Notes under the pieces: generated by a model
What the model saw: only the letters and a program-made list of their open reading frames with translations
The model's database searches: none
What the model was told of the DNA's origin: nothing
Part shown: one piece after another, positions 30,580 to 37,427 of the stretch
Numbering within the stretch: position 1 is the first letter of the stretch
Layout of the letters: the number at the start of each line of letters is the position of its first letter
Translations under genes and position numbers: made by a program
Source: a virus
DNA length: 37,427 nucleotides
Virus record (IMG/VR): IMGVR_UViG_3300025543_000082
Coordinates: 1-37,427 of that record
Strand: one strand, 5' to 3'

Positions 30580-30673
30580 TAAATTTATCTGCTGGATACT
30601 TTGGCACAAGCTTGATCCTGACTCTCTCAAGTGTTCAAGGTGTGGTATGATAATACTAAACTTTAAGAAATAA
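30572..30673 (+). CDS. Small CxxC protein, 33 aa (GTG start)
   Basis: From GTG 30572 the product reads LSKFICWILWHKLDPDSLKC-SRCGM..., a hydrophobic N-terminus followed by a C-x2-C knuckle. This is a familiar mini-protein pattern in phages ('K.iC...gHk..p.slkC.rCG'). It is the last plus-strand gene, and its 3' end overlaps the end of the convergent minus-strand gene by about 11 bases. No terminator separates them. Confidence 0.55.
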   Translation: MLSKFICWILWHKLDPDSLKCSRCGMIILNFKK

Positions 30674-30896
30674 GATAAGCAAACAAACCATTTGTCAGTA
30701 TAGCTATAGCCACACTATTGACCACTATGAGTGCTCTGTCGTTCCAGTTAATAGACACAATCAACCAACCTAGTATCCCTATAAAATGAAAAAACAAATT
30801 ATAGGGATACACGTTCTGTGCAGTCAGAATCATTGCAAACATAAGAGTAATAGAGGAAGCCCACTTTAGCTTCCATATTTTATCTTTGTCTTGCAT
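30663..30896 (-). CDS. Small membrane protein (DUF6552-like), 77 aa
   Basis: MQDKDKIWKLKWASSITLMF... has two to three membrane segments: about 14-28, 34-50 (LFFHFIGILGWLIVSI) and 56-75. The sequence 'W.lKW.aS......iltA.NvYP.NlfF.fiGilGWl.v...WnDRAli' fits what I remember as DUF6552, found in phages and bacteria. It starts at the last base of the RNR stop and is the final gene of the replication transcript. The role is unknown; an early membrane protein at this position could regulate lysis timing or exclude other phages. Confidence 0.75.
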   Translation of the reverse strand: MQDKDKIWKLKWASSITLMFAMILTAQNVYPYNLFFHFIGILGWLIVSINWNDRALIVVNSVAIAILTNGLFAYLIS

Positions 30897-32578
30897 TACT
30901 CACACTCTTTCTGACCTGTTGCTGGGTCTATAAAACAAGCTTCTGCTTTAGGTTCTTCCTTGACTTCATTGAGGATACCGTAGCGTTTACCACTAGCTCT
31001 AAACGTGGTAATACCCTTGCACCCTTGCTTCCAAGCATTGTAGTACAACTCTTTGAACTCCTCGTAAGTTACGTTGTCTCCTACGTTGCACGTCTTACTG
31101 ACAGCACTGTCAATATACTTAGATGTCAGAGCTAGTACTGCTAAGTGTTCTTCAGCAGTGATCTCATTAGCAGTCCTACCATTCACACCCAATCTGTAGG
31201 CGTAGTCCTCTACTCTCTGTATCTGATGACCATCGAACTCTTGTATAGTCCTGTCGTAGAACAAACTAAACGGTGGTTCTATTCCAGAGCTTACGTTGTC
31301 AGCAGTCAGGCTGATTGTACCAGTAGGTGCAATAGAGGTCAAGTGAGAGTTACGTAACCCGTTCTCTTTGATCTGGTCTTGCACCCAGTTAGACAAAGTT
31401 TTAAAGAACTTACCCTGTGTGTACTTATCCTTATTATACAATGGAAAGCTACCCTTCTCCTTAGCCAACAGAGCACTTGTACCATAAGTGTGATCTCTCA
31501 TCGTCTTTAGAACCTTGGTGGTAAACTTCATAAACTCTGGTGAAGCATACGGCATACCACACATCTCACCTGCATTAGCTAGTCCTGTGATACCTAAACC
31601 CATCCTACGTTTACTCTGAGCCTCTAATTGCTGTTGCTCAAGTGGGTAAATGGTTCTGTCTATCACGTTGTCCATAGCTCTGACTACATGGTGTATGTCA
31701 CCAGTGAACAATCCATAGTCGAACTCTCCTGCCCCCACGTACTTAGTCAGGTTAAAACTACCTAGCAAACAAGCACCGTAAGGTGGCAGAGGTTGCTCAC
31801 CACATGGGTTTGTTGCCTCTATGTTCTCACAGTAGTACAGGTTGTTCATGTTGTTAATGGTATCTATGAACAACACTCCCGGCTCTGCCCAATCCCATGT
31901 GCTACGCATAACCATGTCCCACAGGGCTACAGGGTCTACCTCTTCGTGTACCCTACCGTCAAACCGTAGAGGGAATGGTTCTTTCTTCTCTAGGCATCTC
32001 ATGAACTCATCTGTTACACCTACTGAAATGTTGAAACCAGTTAAGGCTGTACCGTTGTTCTTAGCGGTGATAAACTGTTCAATGTCAGGGTGGTCTATGC
32101 GTAAGACACCCATCTGTGCTCCTCTACGATGTCCACTAGATGCTATGGTTTGACAAACAGAATCATAAATTTGCATAAAGCTAACTGCACCTGATGCCCT
32201 AGAGTCCAAAGACTTTATTCTGTCTCCTCTAGGACGTAGCCTTGAAAAGTCATAGCCTATACCACCACCTCTACGCATTGTCTCAGCAGCTTCTGTAGCT
32301 CTACCCATGATAGAGTCCATGCTATCTTCTATAACTCCACTGACAAAGCAGTTATAAGCGGTGGTTTGTCTTGCAGCACCCATAGCGTTCTGTACCCTAC
32401 CAGCAGGTAGGAACCTCATGTGTCTAAGCGCATCCTTGAAGTTCTCAAAGTGGTCTGGGCTATCTTTCAAGGATTCAGCTATGCGTACCACCTTGCTATA
32501 AAAGTCCTCACCAGTTTGTCTGTACTTAACGGTATCTATTTCTTCTGATATTGGTAGTGTCATTCCATATTTATTCAT
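30896..32578 (-). CDS. nrdJ: Class II (adenosylcobalamin-dependent) ribonucleotide reductase, 560 aa
   Basis: This enzyme makes deoxyribonucleotides using coenzyme B12. From the start I favour, motifs are: first redox Cys in YNCFVSG (C77), FNISV substrate-loop region, catalytic NPCGEQPLPPYGAC (about 257-270: N, thiyl Cys and Glu of the NxCxE triad, with the second redox Cys in GACLLGSFNL), GLGITGLANAG, the APTGTIS phosphate loop (417-423), and a C-terminal Cys pair in ACFIDPATGQKEC for thioredoxin reduction. This set without NrdE-type features indicates class II. ATG 32578 overlaps the stop of the 62-aa gene (ATGAATAA); an in-frame ATG at 32608 would overlap more. It is short for the class, lacking an ATP-cone. 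It requires host B12. Confidence 0.92.
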   Translation of the reverse strand: MNKYGMTLPISEEIDTVKYRQTGEDFYSKVVRIAESLKDSPDHFENFKDALRHMRFLPAGRVQNAMGAARQTTAYNCFVSGVIEDSMDSIMGRATEAAETMRRGGGIGYDFSRLRPRGDRIKSLDSRASGAVSFMQIYDSVCQTIASSGHRRGAQMGVLRIDHPDIEQFITAKNNGTALTGFNISVGVTDEFMRCLEKKEPFPLRFDGRVHEEVDPVALWDMVMRSTWDWAEPGVLFIDTINNMNNLYYCENIEATNPCGEQPLPPYGACLLGSFNLTKYVGAGEFDYGLFTGDIHHVVRAMDNVIDRTIYPLEQQQLEAQSKRRMGLGITGLANAGEMCGMPYASPEFMKFTTKVLKTMRDHTYGTSALLAKEKGSFPLYNKDKYTQGKFFKTLSNWVQDQIKENGLRNSHLTSIAPTGTISLTADNVSSGIEPPFSLFYDRTIQEFDGHQIQRVEDYAYRLGVNGRTANEITAEEHLAVLALTSKYIDSAVSKTCNVGDNVTYEEFKELYYNAWKQGCKGITTFRASGKRYGILNEVKEEPKAEACFIDPATGQKECE

Positions 32579-32759
32579 TTGTATAAGCATCCACAGGTAT
32601 GTTTTCAAATTTTTCTAAGTTTTCTTTGATCTCGTCTGCTAACAGCAGAGCTAAATCGTGAGGTAACATTCCAATATTATCTAGTATCTCATCAACACTA
32701 TACATATCAGAAATGTCTTTTAAAACCTCTTCAGATAAGTAATTAGAAGTCAACTTCAT
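32571..32759 (-). CDS. Small acidic helical protein, 62 aa
   Basis: MKLTSNYLSEEVLKDISDMY... is acidic and helical (SVDEILDNIGMLPHDLALLLADEIKENLEKFEN). It starts 17 bases before the end of the upstream exonuclease gene and overlaps the start of the RNR gene. It has no cysteine or membrane segment. Being wedged between exonuclease and RNR suggests a regulator or accessory of nucleotide metabolism, but I do not recognise it. Confidence 0.75.
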   Translation of the reverse strand: MKLTSNYLSEEVLKDISDMYSVDEILDNIGMLPHDLALLLADEIKENLEKFENIPVDAYTNE

Positions 32760-33567
32760 GTTCTTGTTTCCCTACGTAAAATACAGGTCTACTACTTTTA
32801 AACCCTAGTGTCAAGCCTTTGTCTTCCCAACAAGACTGCTTGTGAGAACAGTAAGAGCAGTTTATACCTAGCTTGGCTTTCTTAGTATTACGCTCAGGTA
32901 CAGTACCAAACGCTCTCTCTGGTGGCTCCTCTTGAGAAGTATCAGACAAAACTTGCTTTATCTTTTTATTGGAATCATCTATATCATCATGTTTGTATAC
33001 TGCAATTTCTCCTGCACTTTTATCAAAGGCTAAGAACGTACCAGACTTCTTACCCAAAGCAGTAGCGTACCCACTTATCTGACCTATGTAACCAAATGGA
33101 TCATCTTGTGGTAATGTCCCTTCTTTGAACTTACGCATACCGTAAGAGCTTGAGGATTTTACATCAACTAACTCACCGTCTATCACAGCGTCAATATGCC
33201 CTTTAATACCTTGCAACTCTACTTCTTTTTGTTGGTCTGTGACTGTGTGACCAGACTCTTTAACCAAGTATAGTATGACAGATTCTACTATGTCACCAAC
33301 GATAAACTTTAACTTAGTCTGAGGTGTAAGTCTTTCTGCTTTCTCATCACCGTTTATGTCATACCACAGTGCTCTTGTGCAAGGCTTACCTATATTAGAC
33401 ATACGTAACTTACCTTTTTTAGAGGGGGTAGTACCTGTCCACAACTGTTTCTTCATTGAGTCTACAATTTCAGATGCCATTGCAAACAAGTGTTCTTGCT
33501 TGGGAGATTTAGTCCCATTTTCTAGCAAGTCGTATATATCATTAGCTAATGTGTCAATCTTTTTCAT
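32743..33567 (-). CDS. Cas4/RecB-like Fe-S exonuclease, 274 aa
   Basis: A PD-(D/E)xK nuclease core is visible: IKGHIDAVIDGELVDVKSSS, with G123-H-x-D126 and D135-x-K137, followed by the Q163-x3-Y167 (QISGYATAL) motif typical of RecB/Cas4 nucleases. Cys63 (GKPCTRALWY) and Cys237, 240 and 246 (NCSYCSHKQSC) form the four-Cys cluster seen in Cas4/AddB that holds 4Fe-4S. It probably degrades DNA ends for recombination or host-genome recycling, in the place of T7 gp6 exonuclease. It overlaps the GIY-YIG gene by 14 bases. Confidence 0.85.
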   Translation of the reverse strand: MKKIDTLANDIYDLLENGTKSPKQEHLFAMASEIVDSMKKQLWTGTTPSKKGKLRMSNIGKPCTRALWYDINGDEKAERLTPQTKLKFIVGDIVESVILYLVKESGHTVTDQQKEVELQGIKGHIDAVIDGELVDVKSSSSYGMRKFKEGTLPQDDPFGYIGQISGYATALGKKSGTFLAFDKSAGEIAVYKHDDIDDSNKKIKQVLSDTSQEEPPERAFGTVPERNTKKAKLGINCSYCSHKQSCWEDKGLTLGFKSSRPVFYVGKQEHEVDF

Positions 33568-34171
33568 TTACGTATTCCAATCCAATTATATCTTTATGGG
33601 TTTTTTGCCTATTATGTATTATATTAAAAAGACATCTTCTATTGTAGTTGTTTTCTTCAGCAAAATCCTTGATGGTAACATTTTTAATTAAGTTAGTAAT
33701 ACCACCTTTGTAAGTTACTATAAACATTCCTCTGTATCTACCGTTTTTAATGCCTTTAATTTTATTCTTAAAATCGGTTCCGTAACTTTTGACAGGTCTA
33801 TAGAATCTTTTACCACCTACATTAGCATTGTAGTACTCTTCGGATTCTATAACACCTAGCTCTATCTGTATCTTCATCTCGTTATAGTAGAGATCACGCT
33901 TGTTAGCACATAATAAAAGTATTCTAAATTCAAAGTTTTGTTTCCCTAATTCTTCTATGTCTGGTTTAAGATACTTACTGCTACTACAGTAATCTCTCCA
34001 TTCACTAGCCTTTATTGGTTTACCTTTACTGTACTTCATTAGGTGTTTACAACCTATGTAAGACCTGTCATTTGTAAGATTAGTAATCTGGTAGACGAAT
34101 CCAAAGTGTTCGTCAGGGTTAAACTCGCCTACCAGATCAACATCCCAATGACCGTAATCAGTCTCAGGCAC
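33554..34171 (-). CDS. GIY-YIG endonuclease, 205 aa (GTG start)
   Basis: GFVYQITNLTNDRSYIGCKH (residues 24-43) is a GIY-YIG motif (GFVY...YIG). It is followed by W58-RDYCSSS, the probable catalytic Glu in NEMKIQ (E98), and Asn in YYNANVGG (N115). The C-terminus (TIKDFAEENNYNRRCLFNII, then HNRQKTH) is a small helical DNA-binding unit like the NUMOD elements of homing enzymes. Start GTG 34171 overlaps the SSB stop by one base. Its place between ssDNA-binding protein and exonuclease corresponds to endonuclease I (gp3) of T7-like phages. It may therefore resolve branched DNA, although homing is the other possibility. Confidence 0.82.
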   Translation of the reverse strand: MPETDYGHWDVDLVGEFNPDEHFGFVYQITNLTNDRSYIGCKHLMKYSKGKPIKASEWRDYCSSSKYLKPDIEELGKQNFEFRILLLCANKRDLYYNEMKIQIELGVIESEEYYNANVGGKRFYRPVKSYGTDFKNKIKGIKNGRYRGMFIVTYKGGITNLIKNVTIKDFAEENNYNRRCLFNIIHNRQKTHKDIIGLEYVNEKD

Positions 34172-34584
34172 TAAAACTCAGTGTCTGACGCAGACTGAAA
34201 CTCATCATCGGTGGGGGGTATCCAAGCGACAGGATTAGTTATCTTAACACTGTCTATATACGTGGTAACTCCTTTACCAAACTTGTTATCATACGGCTTC
34301 TGAGTAAGCTTGACCGTTGCCTCCGTACCAGTTGCCAACCTAGTAGGCCCATCGTACACGTTACTATCAGCATCGTACAGCTTAGGTGGCATGGTGGTCT
34401 TCAGAGAAACGTAAGGTGCTCCATTAAACTTCTCTTCAACTTGGTTTATTTTTAACCCAAGTTTCTTAGCTTGTTTCATCTGATCACCTTCTAAGAGCAG
34501 TACCGTGCTCCAACGATCAAACATATCTTTTTGATCAAACAACATTGCGTATTCTAGTTTACCTTCTATATAATGAAAAGTCAT
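34171..34584 (-). CDS. ssDNA-binding protein (gp2.5-like), 137 aa
   Basis: MTFHYIEGKLEYAMLFDQKD... has the OB-type beta pattern with a mid segment AKKLGLKINQVEEKFNGAPY, and the C-terminal tail is acidic and ends in Phe (TDDEFQSASDTEF). An acidic tail with a terminal aromatic residue is the hallmark of T7 gp2.5 and other SSBs and contacts the polymerase and helicase. The order primase-helicase, polymerase, this protein, endonuclease, exonuclease supports the call. ATG 34584 overlaps the polymerase stop (TAATG-type junction). Confidence 0.82.
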   Translation of the reverse strand: MTFHYIEGKLEYAMLFDQKDMFDRWSTVLLLEGDQMKQAKKLGLKINQVEEKFNGAPYVSLKTTMPPKLYDADSNVYDGPTRLATGTEATVKLTQKPYDNKFGKGVTTYIDSVKITNPVAWIPPTDDEFQSASDTEF

Positions 34585-36209
34585 TAGTGTATTTCACTCC
34601 AGTTAGTTCCAAAATTAATATCACAATCCAACGCACATCTAATATCAAATTGTTTGTTTACCTGTGATATACCTAGTTTAACAGACTCTGCTACGATGTC
34701 AACATCTTTTTTACCAGATTCTAAAATAATTTCATCGTGTACCATAGCAATAACTCTACCATTGGTATTCCTCCTTTTCATGTCCATTGCGGTGTTCATA
34801 AACCAGTTCTTCATCAAGATAGCTGAACTACCCTGTATCAAAGTGTTCAAACTGGCGTGTGGACTACGGACGGTTAATATTCTCCCGTCTATAGCTTTTA
34901 GTTTGCCTTGTGTTTCTCCTTTTCTTATTACTGCTTGACTAAATCTTCTGAAAGCTGGTATTTTGTCAAAGAAACTTGCTCTTAACTGAGCACCATCTTT
35001 CGCGTTACCACCTACAACCGTACCTAACTTGGCATCTCCTGCTCCGTAGCACAAGGCGTAGATAAATGTCTTAGCTTGATCTCTGGAGGATAACCCTGCC
35101 GCTTTTTGATTAGCAGTATGCACGTCACCCTCCAGTACCTCTCTAGTGTACTCTGGATCGTTTATGTAATGAGCGAGGACACGTAGCTCCAGACCCTGTG
35201 CATCAGAGCCTATGAGCCTATTACCGGGTGGACAAGACCACAACTTTCTACAGTCTTCTCCGTAAATTTTACGATTACTAGGGACTTGTTGCAAGTTAGG
35301 ATCAGAACAAGACATTCTGTTTGTCACTGCACCTAGCGAGTGGTAGTAACAACGTACTCTAAAATCAGGTTCTGTTGCTTTTATCCAAGATTTTAGCATT
35401 GCTGTGCGTTTATTTAGCGTAAAATGCTCAGAAATGATCTTAGATTCCCTAGAATCGAACTTTCCTAGCTGTATTTCATCAACTTTAGGCTTACCAGACG
35501 GGGTAAAGACAGAAGGTTTCCAGCCTATTGCCATTAATCTCTTGGCTATCTGATCTCTACTGTTGATGTTAAACGGTATTTCTTTTGTCTTAGTTTTTAG
35601 TTGTATTACCTCTGGTAAAAATACCTTGTCGATTTCTTGCCTTATTTCTGCCTTAATTGTCTCTAACTTTTCTAGCAACTCTACTGCTTCTTGCTCTTTG
35701 AAGTAGAATCCGTTGTCTCTGACCTTGTTTATCAGTCGTTGCATCATAAATTCTGACTGAATTGACTCTTTTGAGAACTTTTTTAGGTTTAATTGCACCT
35801 CTTTGTACAATAAATGGCACACTTTTACATCTATTTTGCAATATTCTAGCATTTCAGGTGTAAAAACCTTCCAATCTTCGGGCTGAGGTAGCTTAGGAAA
35901 GCCTAAACGGTTGCCCCAAGCTTCCAAACTGTGTCCACCTTCCAAATCTGGCTTGATTAACCTAGAACCAATCAAGGTATCAAACTGTTTTTTAGCAGGA
36001 ACTGTAACATCCCACATCATTTTAAGCATGGGAAAGTCAAATTGTATCGCATTGTGACCTATAACTAAGTCGTATTGTGCCAGATAATCTTGCAAGTTAT
36101 CGGGTTTATAAAATACCCTCTGTTCTGCATGATGATCTTCACAGACAACACAGTGTATCACACTAGCGTCAAAACCATCCGTTTCTATGTCTAAGATAAC
36201 ATATGACAT
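34584..36209 (-). CDS. DNA polymerase family A with 3'-5' exonuclease, 541 aa
   Basis: Exonuclease motifs: LDIETDG (D7, E9), GHNAIQFDFP (51-60) and YCKIDVKVCH (123-132). Polymerase motifs: RMSCSDPNLQQVPS (298-311), motif A SDAQGLELR (335-343), motif B RDQAKTFIYALCYG (376-389) and motif C MVHDEIILE (489-497). The residue equivalent to E. coli Pol I Phe762 is Tyr384, as in T7. At 541 residues it is shorter than T7 gp5 (704), so the thumb or thioredoxin-binding region must be reduced. It starts at ATG 36209, overlapping the helicase stop by one base. Replicative polymerase of the phage. Confidence 0.94.
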   Translation of the reverse strand: MSYVILDIETDGFDASVIHCVVCEDHHAEQRVFYKPDNLQDYLAQYDLVIGHNAIQFDFPMLKMMWDVTVPAKKQFDTLIGSRLIKPDLEGGHSLEAWGNRLGFPKLPQPEDWKVFTPEMLEYCKIDVKVCHLLYKEVQLNLKKFSKESIQSEFMMQRLINKVRDNGFYFKEQEAVELLEKLETIKAEIRQEIDKVFLPEVIQLKTKTKEIPFNINSRDQIAKRLMAIGWKPSVFTPSGKPKVDEIQLGKFDSRESKIISEHFTLNKRTAMLKSWIKATEPDFRVRCYYHSLGAVTNRMSCSDPNLQQVPSNRKIYGEDCRKLWSCPPGNRLIGSDAQGLELRVLAHYINDPEYTREVLEGDVHTANQKAAGLSSRDQAKTFIYALCYGAGDAKLGTVVGGNAKDGAQLRASFFDKIPAFRRFSQAVIRKGETQGKLKAIDGRILTVRSPHASLNTLIQGSSAILMKNWFMNTAMDMKRRNTNGRVIAMVHDEIILESGKKDVDIVAESVKLGISQVNKQFDIRCALDCDINFGTNWSEIH

Positions 36210-37427
36210 TAAAATTCTTCCTTAACTACCTCTAATCTACCATTTATTTTGTTGTAGTACAACCTACCAGCTACTCCAGCATCTCCAGTGTATCTACATT
36301 TTAGTACTCGCATTGTAGTAGTGTTAGCTTCTCGTTCTTCGTCAGCCTGAGTATCTCGTTCCAAGGCTATCACGGTGTCGCTTATCTGACTTATACCATG
36401 ACTGCCTCTAAGATGACTTAGGTTTATCTCTGCACCATCTTCGTGTGACCTATCAGAGTTCATACGTCTAAGGTGCGTTACCAAGTGTATAGCACATCCT
36501 GTTTCTTCTGTCAACTGTCTTAACATAGTCATTGTCTTGTCTATTGCCTTACGCTCGTCTTGTATGTCAAGACCACTTACTAAAATACTCAAGTGGTCAA
36601 TAAAGATAACCTTACAGTCTAAGCCAACAACCATATATCTGACTCTGTTCAACAAGTCTTCACAGTTCATTGATCCGAAATGATCATACAAGTAAACTCT
36701 ACCTGTACCCAAGGTGTTATCAAAGTGTTTCTTTATCTCTTCCTTAGAGTACTGACTGAACACTTCGTTCAAGTGTAGCTTGTCGTTAGCTTCTATGGCT
36801 AGTATTCCACGTCTGGTACGATCTACTGACTCTTCTAGGGCAATGATACCTATGTTCATATCGGTGCTCTGTAAGTAGAAGTGCTGTAGTTCGCGCATAA
36901 AACTAGACTTACCCACGCCTGTACCAGCAGCCCAAGTGATTATCTCTCGCTGTCTTATACCGTAGGTTCTGTCTTGTAAAGCTTTCCAAGGGAAGTCTAT
37001 GCTCTGTAGGTTCTGCTCAGACCATAATCGGTCAAAGTCATTAGAAGCGTTCTCAATACCACTAGGTGTATAGACAGTCGCGTCTTTTAAGTGAGACATA
37101 AACTCATCTGTCATTGACTTAGAGGTGTACTCACAGGCATCTTTTAACTCTAGGTTAACAATCCTAGCTTTAGAAGGGCTAAACAACTTAGCAACCTTAC
37201 GCGAAGCTAACTTACCTTGATCATCAGAGTCAAAGCAGATAAAAATACGCTCAAACTTCTCTAGCAAGACAAGATTAGCCTTTATGTCTCTCTCTGCACT
37301 GGACACACCCGACTTGATTGAGAACACCGGTACTAATGTTTTCTTTAGTGCTATGTGTTCTGCATCGGGTTTAATACGGTTAGCTATTTGAAATGCTGAT
37401 AGTGCATCTGATTCACCTTCTGTGATG
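36209..37427 (-). CDS. Primase-helicase, Toprim end and DnaB-like helicase part; continues at left edge
   Basis: This is the 3' part of the gene whose 5' end is at 438-1. It begins mid-codon in the Toprim glutamate motif (ITEGESDALSAFQIA). It then shows the Toprim metal site FICFDSDDQGK and the RecA/DnaB-type helicase: Walker A GTGVGKSS (about 340-347 of the joined protein), IALEE, Walker B KVIFIDHLS, and HLRRM...SHLRGSHGISQIS sensor/arginine-finger region. The protein ends EVVKEEF, an acidic tail with terminal Phe like that of T7 gp4, which contacts the polymerase. The stop overlaps the polymerase start. Reading from 37327 alone (an internal GTG) would remove the whole primase part. Confidence 0.92.
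   Translation of the reverse strand, partial: ITEGESDALSAFQIANRIKPDAEHIALKKTLVPVFSIKSGVSSAERDIKANLVLLEKFERIFICFDSDDQGKLASRKVAKLFSPSKARIVNLELKDACEYTSKSMTDEFMSHLKDATVYTPSGIENASNDFDRLWSEQNLQSIDFPWKALQDRTYGIRQREIITWAAGTGVGKSSFMRELQHFYLQSTDMNIGIIALEESVDRTRRGILAIEANDKLHLNEVFSQYSKEEIKKHFDNTLGTGRVYLYDHFGSMNCEDLLNRVRYMVVGLDCKVIFIDHLSILVSGLDIQDERKAIDKTMTMLRQLTEETGCAIHLVTHLRRMNSDRSHEDGAEINLSHLRGSHGISQISDTVIALERDTQADEEREANTTTMRVLKCRYTGDAGVAGRLYYNKINGRLEVVKEEF
37385..37427. repeat. Terminal overlap, right copy
   Basis: Repeats bases 1-43 with two differences. One is synonymous (GAC/GAT) and one changes Ala to Ser in the Toprim motif (EGEAD versus EGESD). Confidence 0.9.

Noticed and set aside
30572-30673. 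Bidirectional terminator between the convergent transcripts
   Set aside because: The two genes overlap at their ends and I see no hairpin with a T-tract.
1-37427. tRNA genes, CRISPR arrays, insertion sequences, integrase or attachment sites
   Set aside because: No cloverleaf, spaced direct repeats, transposase/integrase motifs or att-like repeats were found by eye; a tRNA scan would be needed to exclude degenerate tRNAs.

Overview
The window is a virtually complete genome of a small virulent podovirus-like tailed phage, about 37.4 kb and AT-rich, carrying several gene families that I associate with marine phages. The last 43 bases repeat the first 43 with two mismatches, and one primase-helicase gene runs off the left edge and re-enters at the right edge. 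The molecule therefore closes into a circular map of about 37,384 bp and was simply opened inside that gene. I see no integrase, no lysogeny repressor that I recognise, no tRNA, no CRISPR array, no insertion sequence and no phage RNA polymerase.

Layout. (1) Minus strand, 3117 down to 1 and continuing from 37427 down to 30663: an early/replication block. It begins with a run of tiny, tightly overlapping genes (membrane mini-peptides, zinc-ribbon proteins, a DUF6378-like protein). It continues with a T7 gp4-like primase-helicase, a family A DNA polymerase with 3'-5' exonuclease, a gp2.5-like ssDNA-binding protein, a GIY-YIG nuclease, a Cas4/RecB-like Fe-S exonuclease, a cobalamin-dependent (class II) ribonucleotide reductase and a small membrane protein. 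(2) Plus strand, 3196-5066: three short accessory units, each with its own sigma70-like promoter and rho-independent terminator; one encodes a Cys-rich GP88-family protein. (3) 5067-5574: about 0.5 kb of non-coding, AT-rich DNA with inverted repeats, ending in a strong promoter. (4) Plus strand, 5575-30673: the late region. It holds terminase small and large subunits, a P22-type portal, a host-recognition cassette (a repeat fibre, a 1099-residue glycine-rich adhesin with an embedded LamG-like domain, small accessory proteins), a second strong promoter with a tail-collar protein, scaffold, an SU10-type major capsid protein, adaptor and nozzle-like tail proteins, large internal/ejection proteins, a lysozyme-like virion protein, a 3-TM holin and several small basic proteins.

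How it works together. With no phage RNA polymerase, the host sigma70 holoenzyme probably transcribes everything. A recurrent AGTGTAC/GTACACT element sits in or beside most early promoters and may be an operator. The replication block recycles and builds dNTPs (class II RNR) for a T7-like replisome, and the GIY-YIG and Cas4-like nucleases occupy the positions held by T7 gp3 and gp6. The head module is of the SU10/P22 type, so the genome combines a T7-like replication module with a different structural module. Most late genes overlap by TAATG or ATGA junctions, which suggests translational coupling. Family names come from reading motifs by eye; no database search was run.
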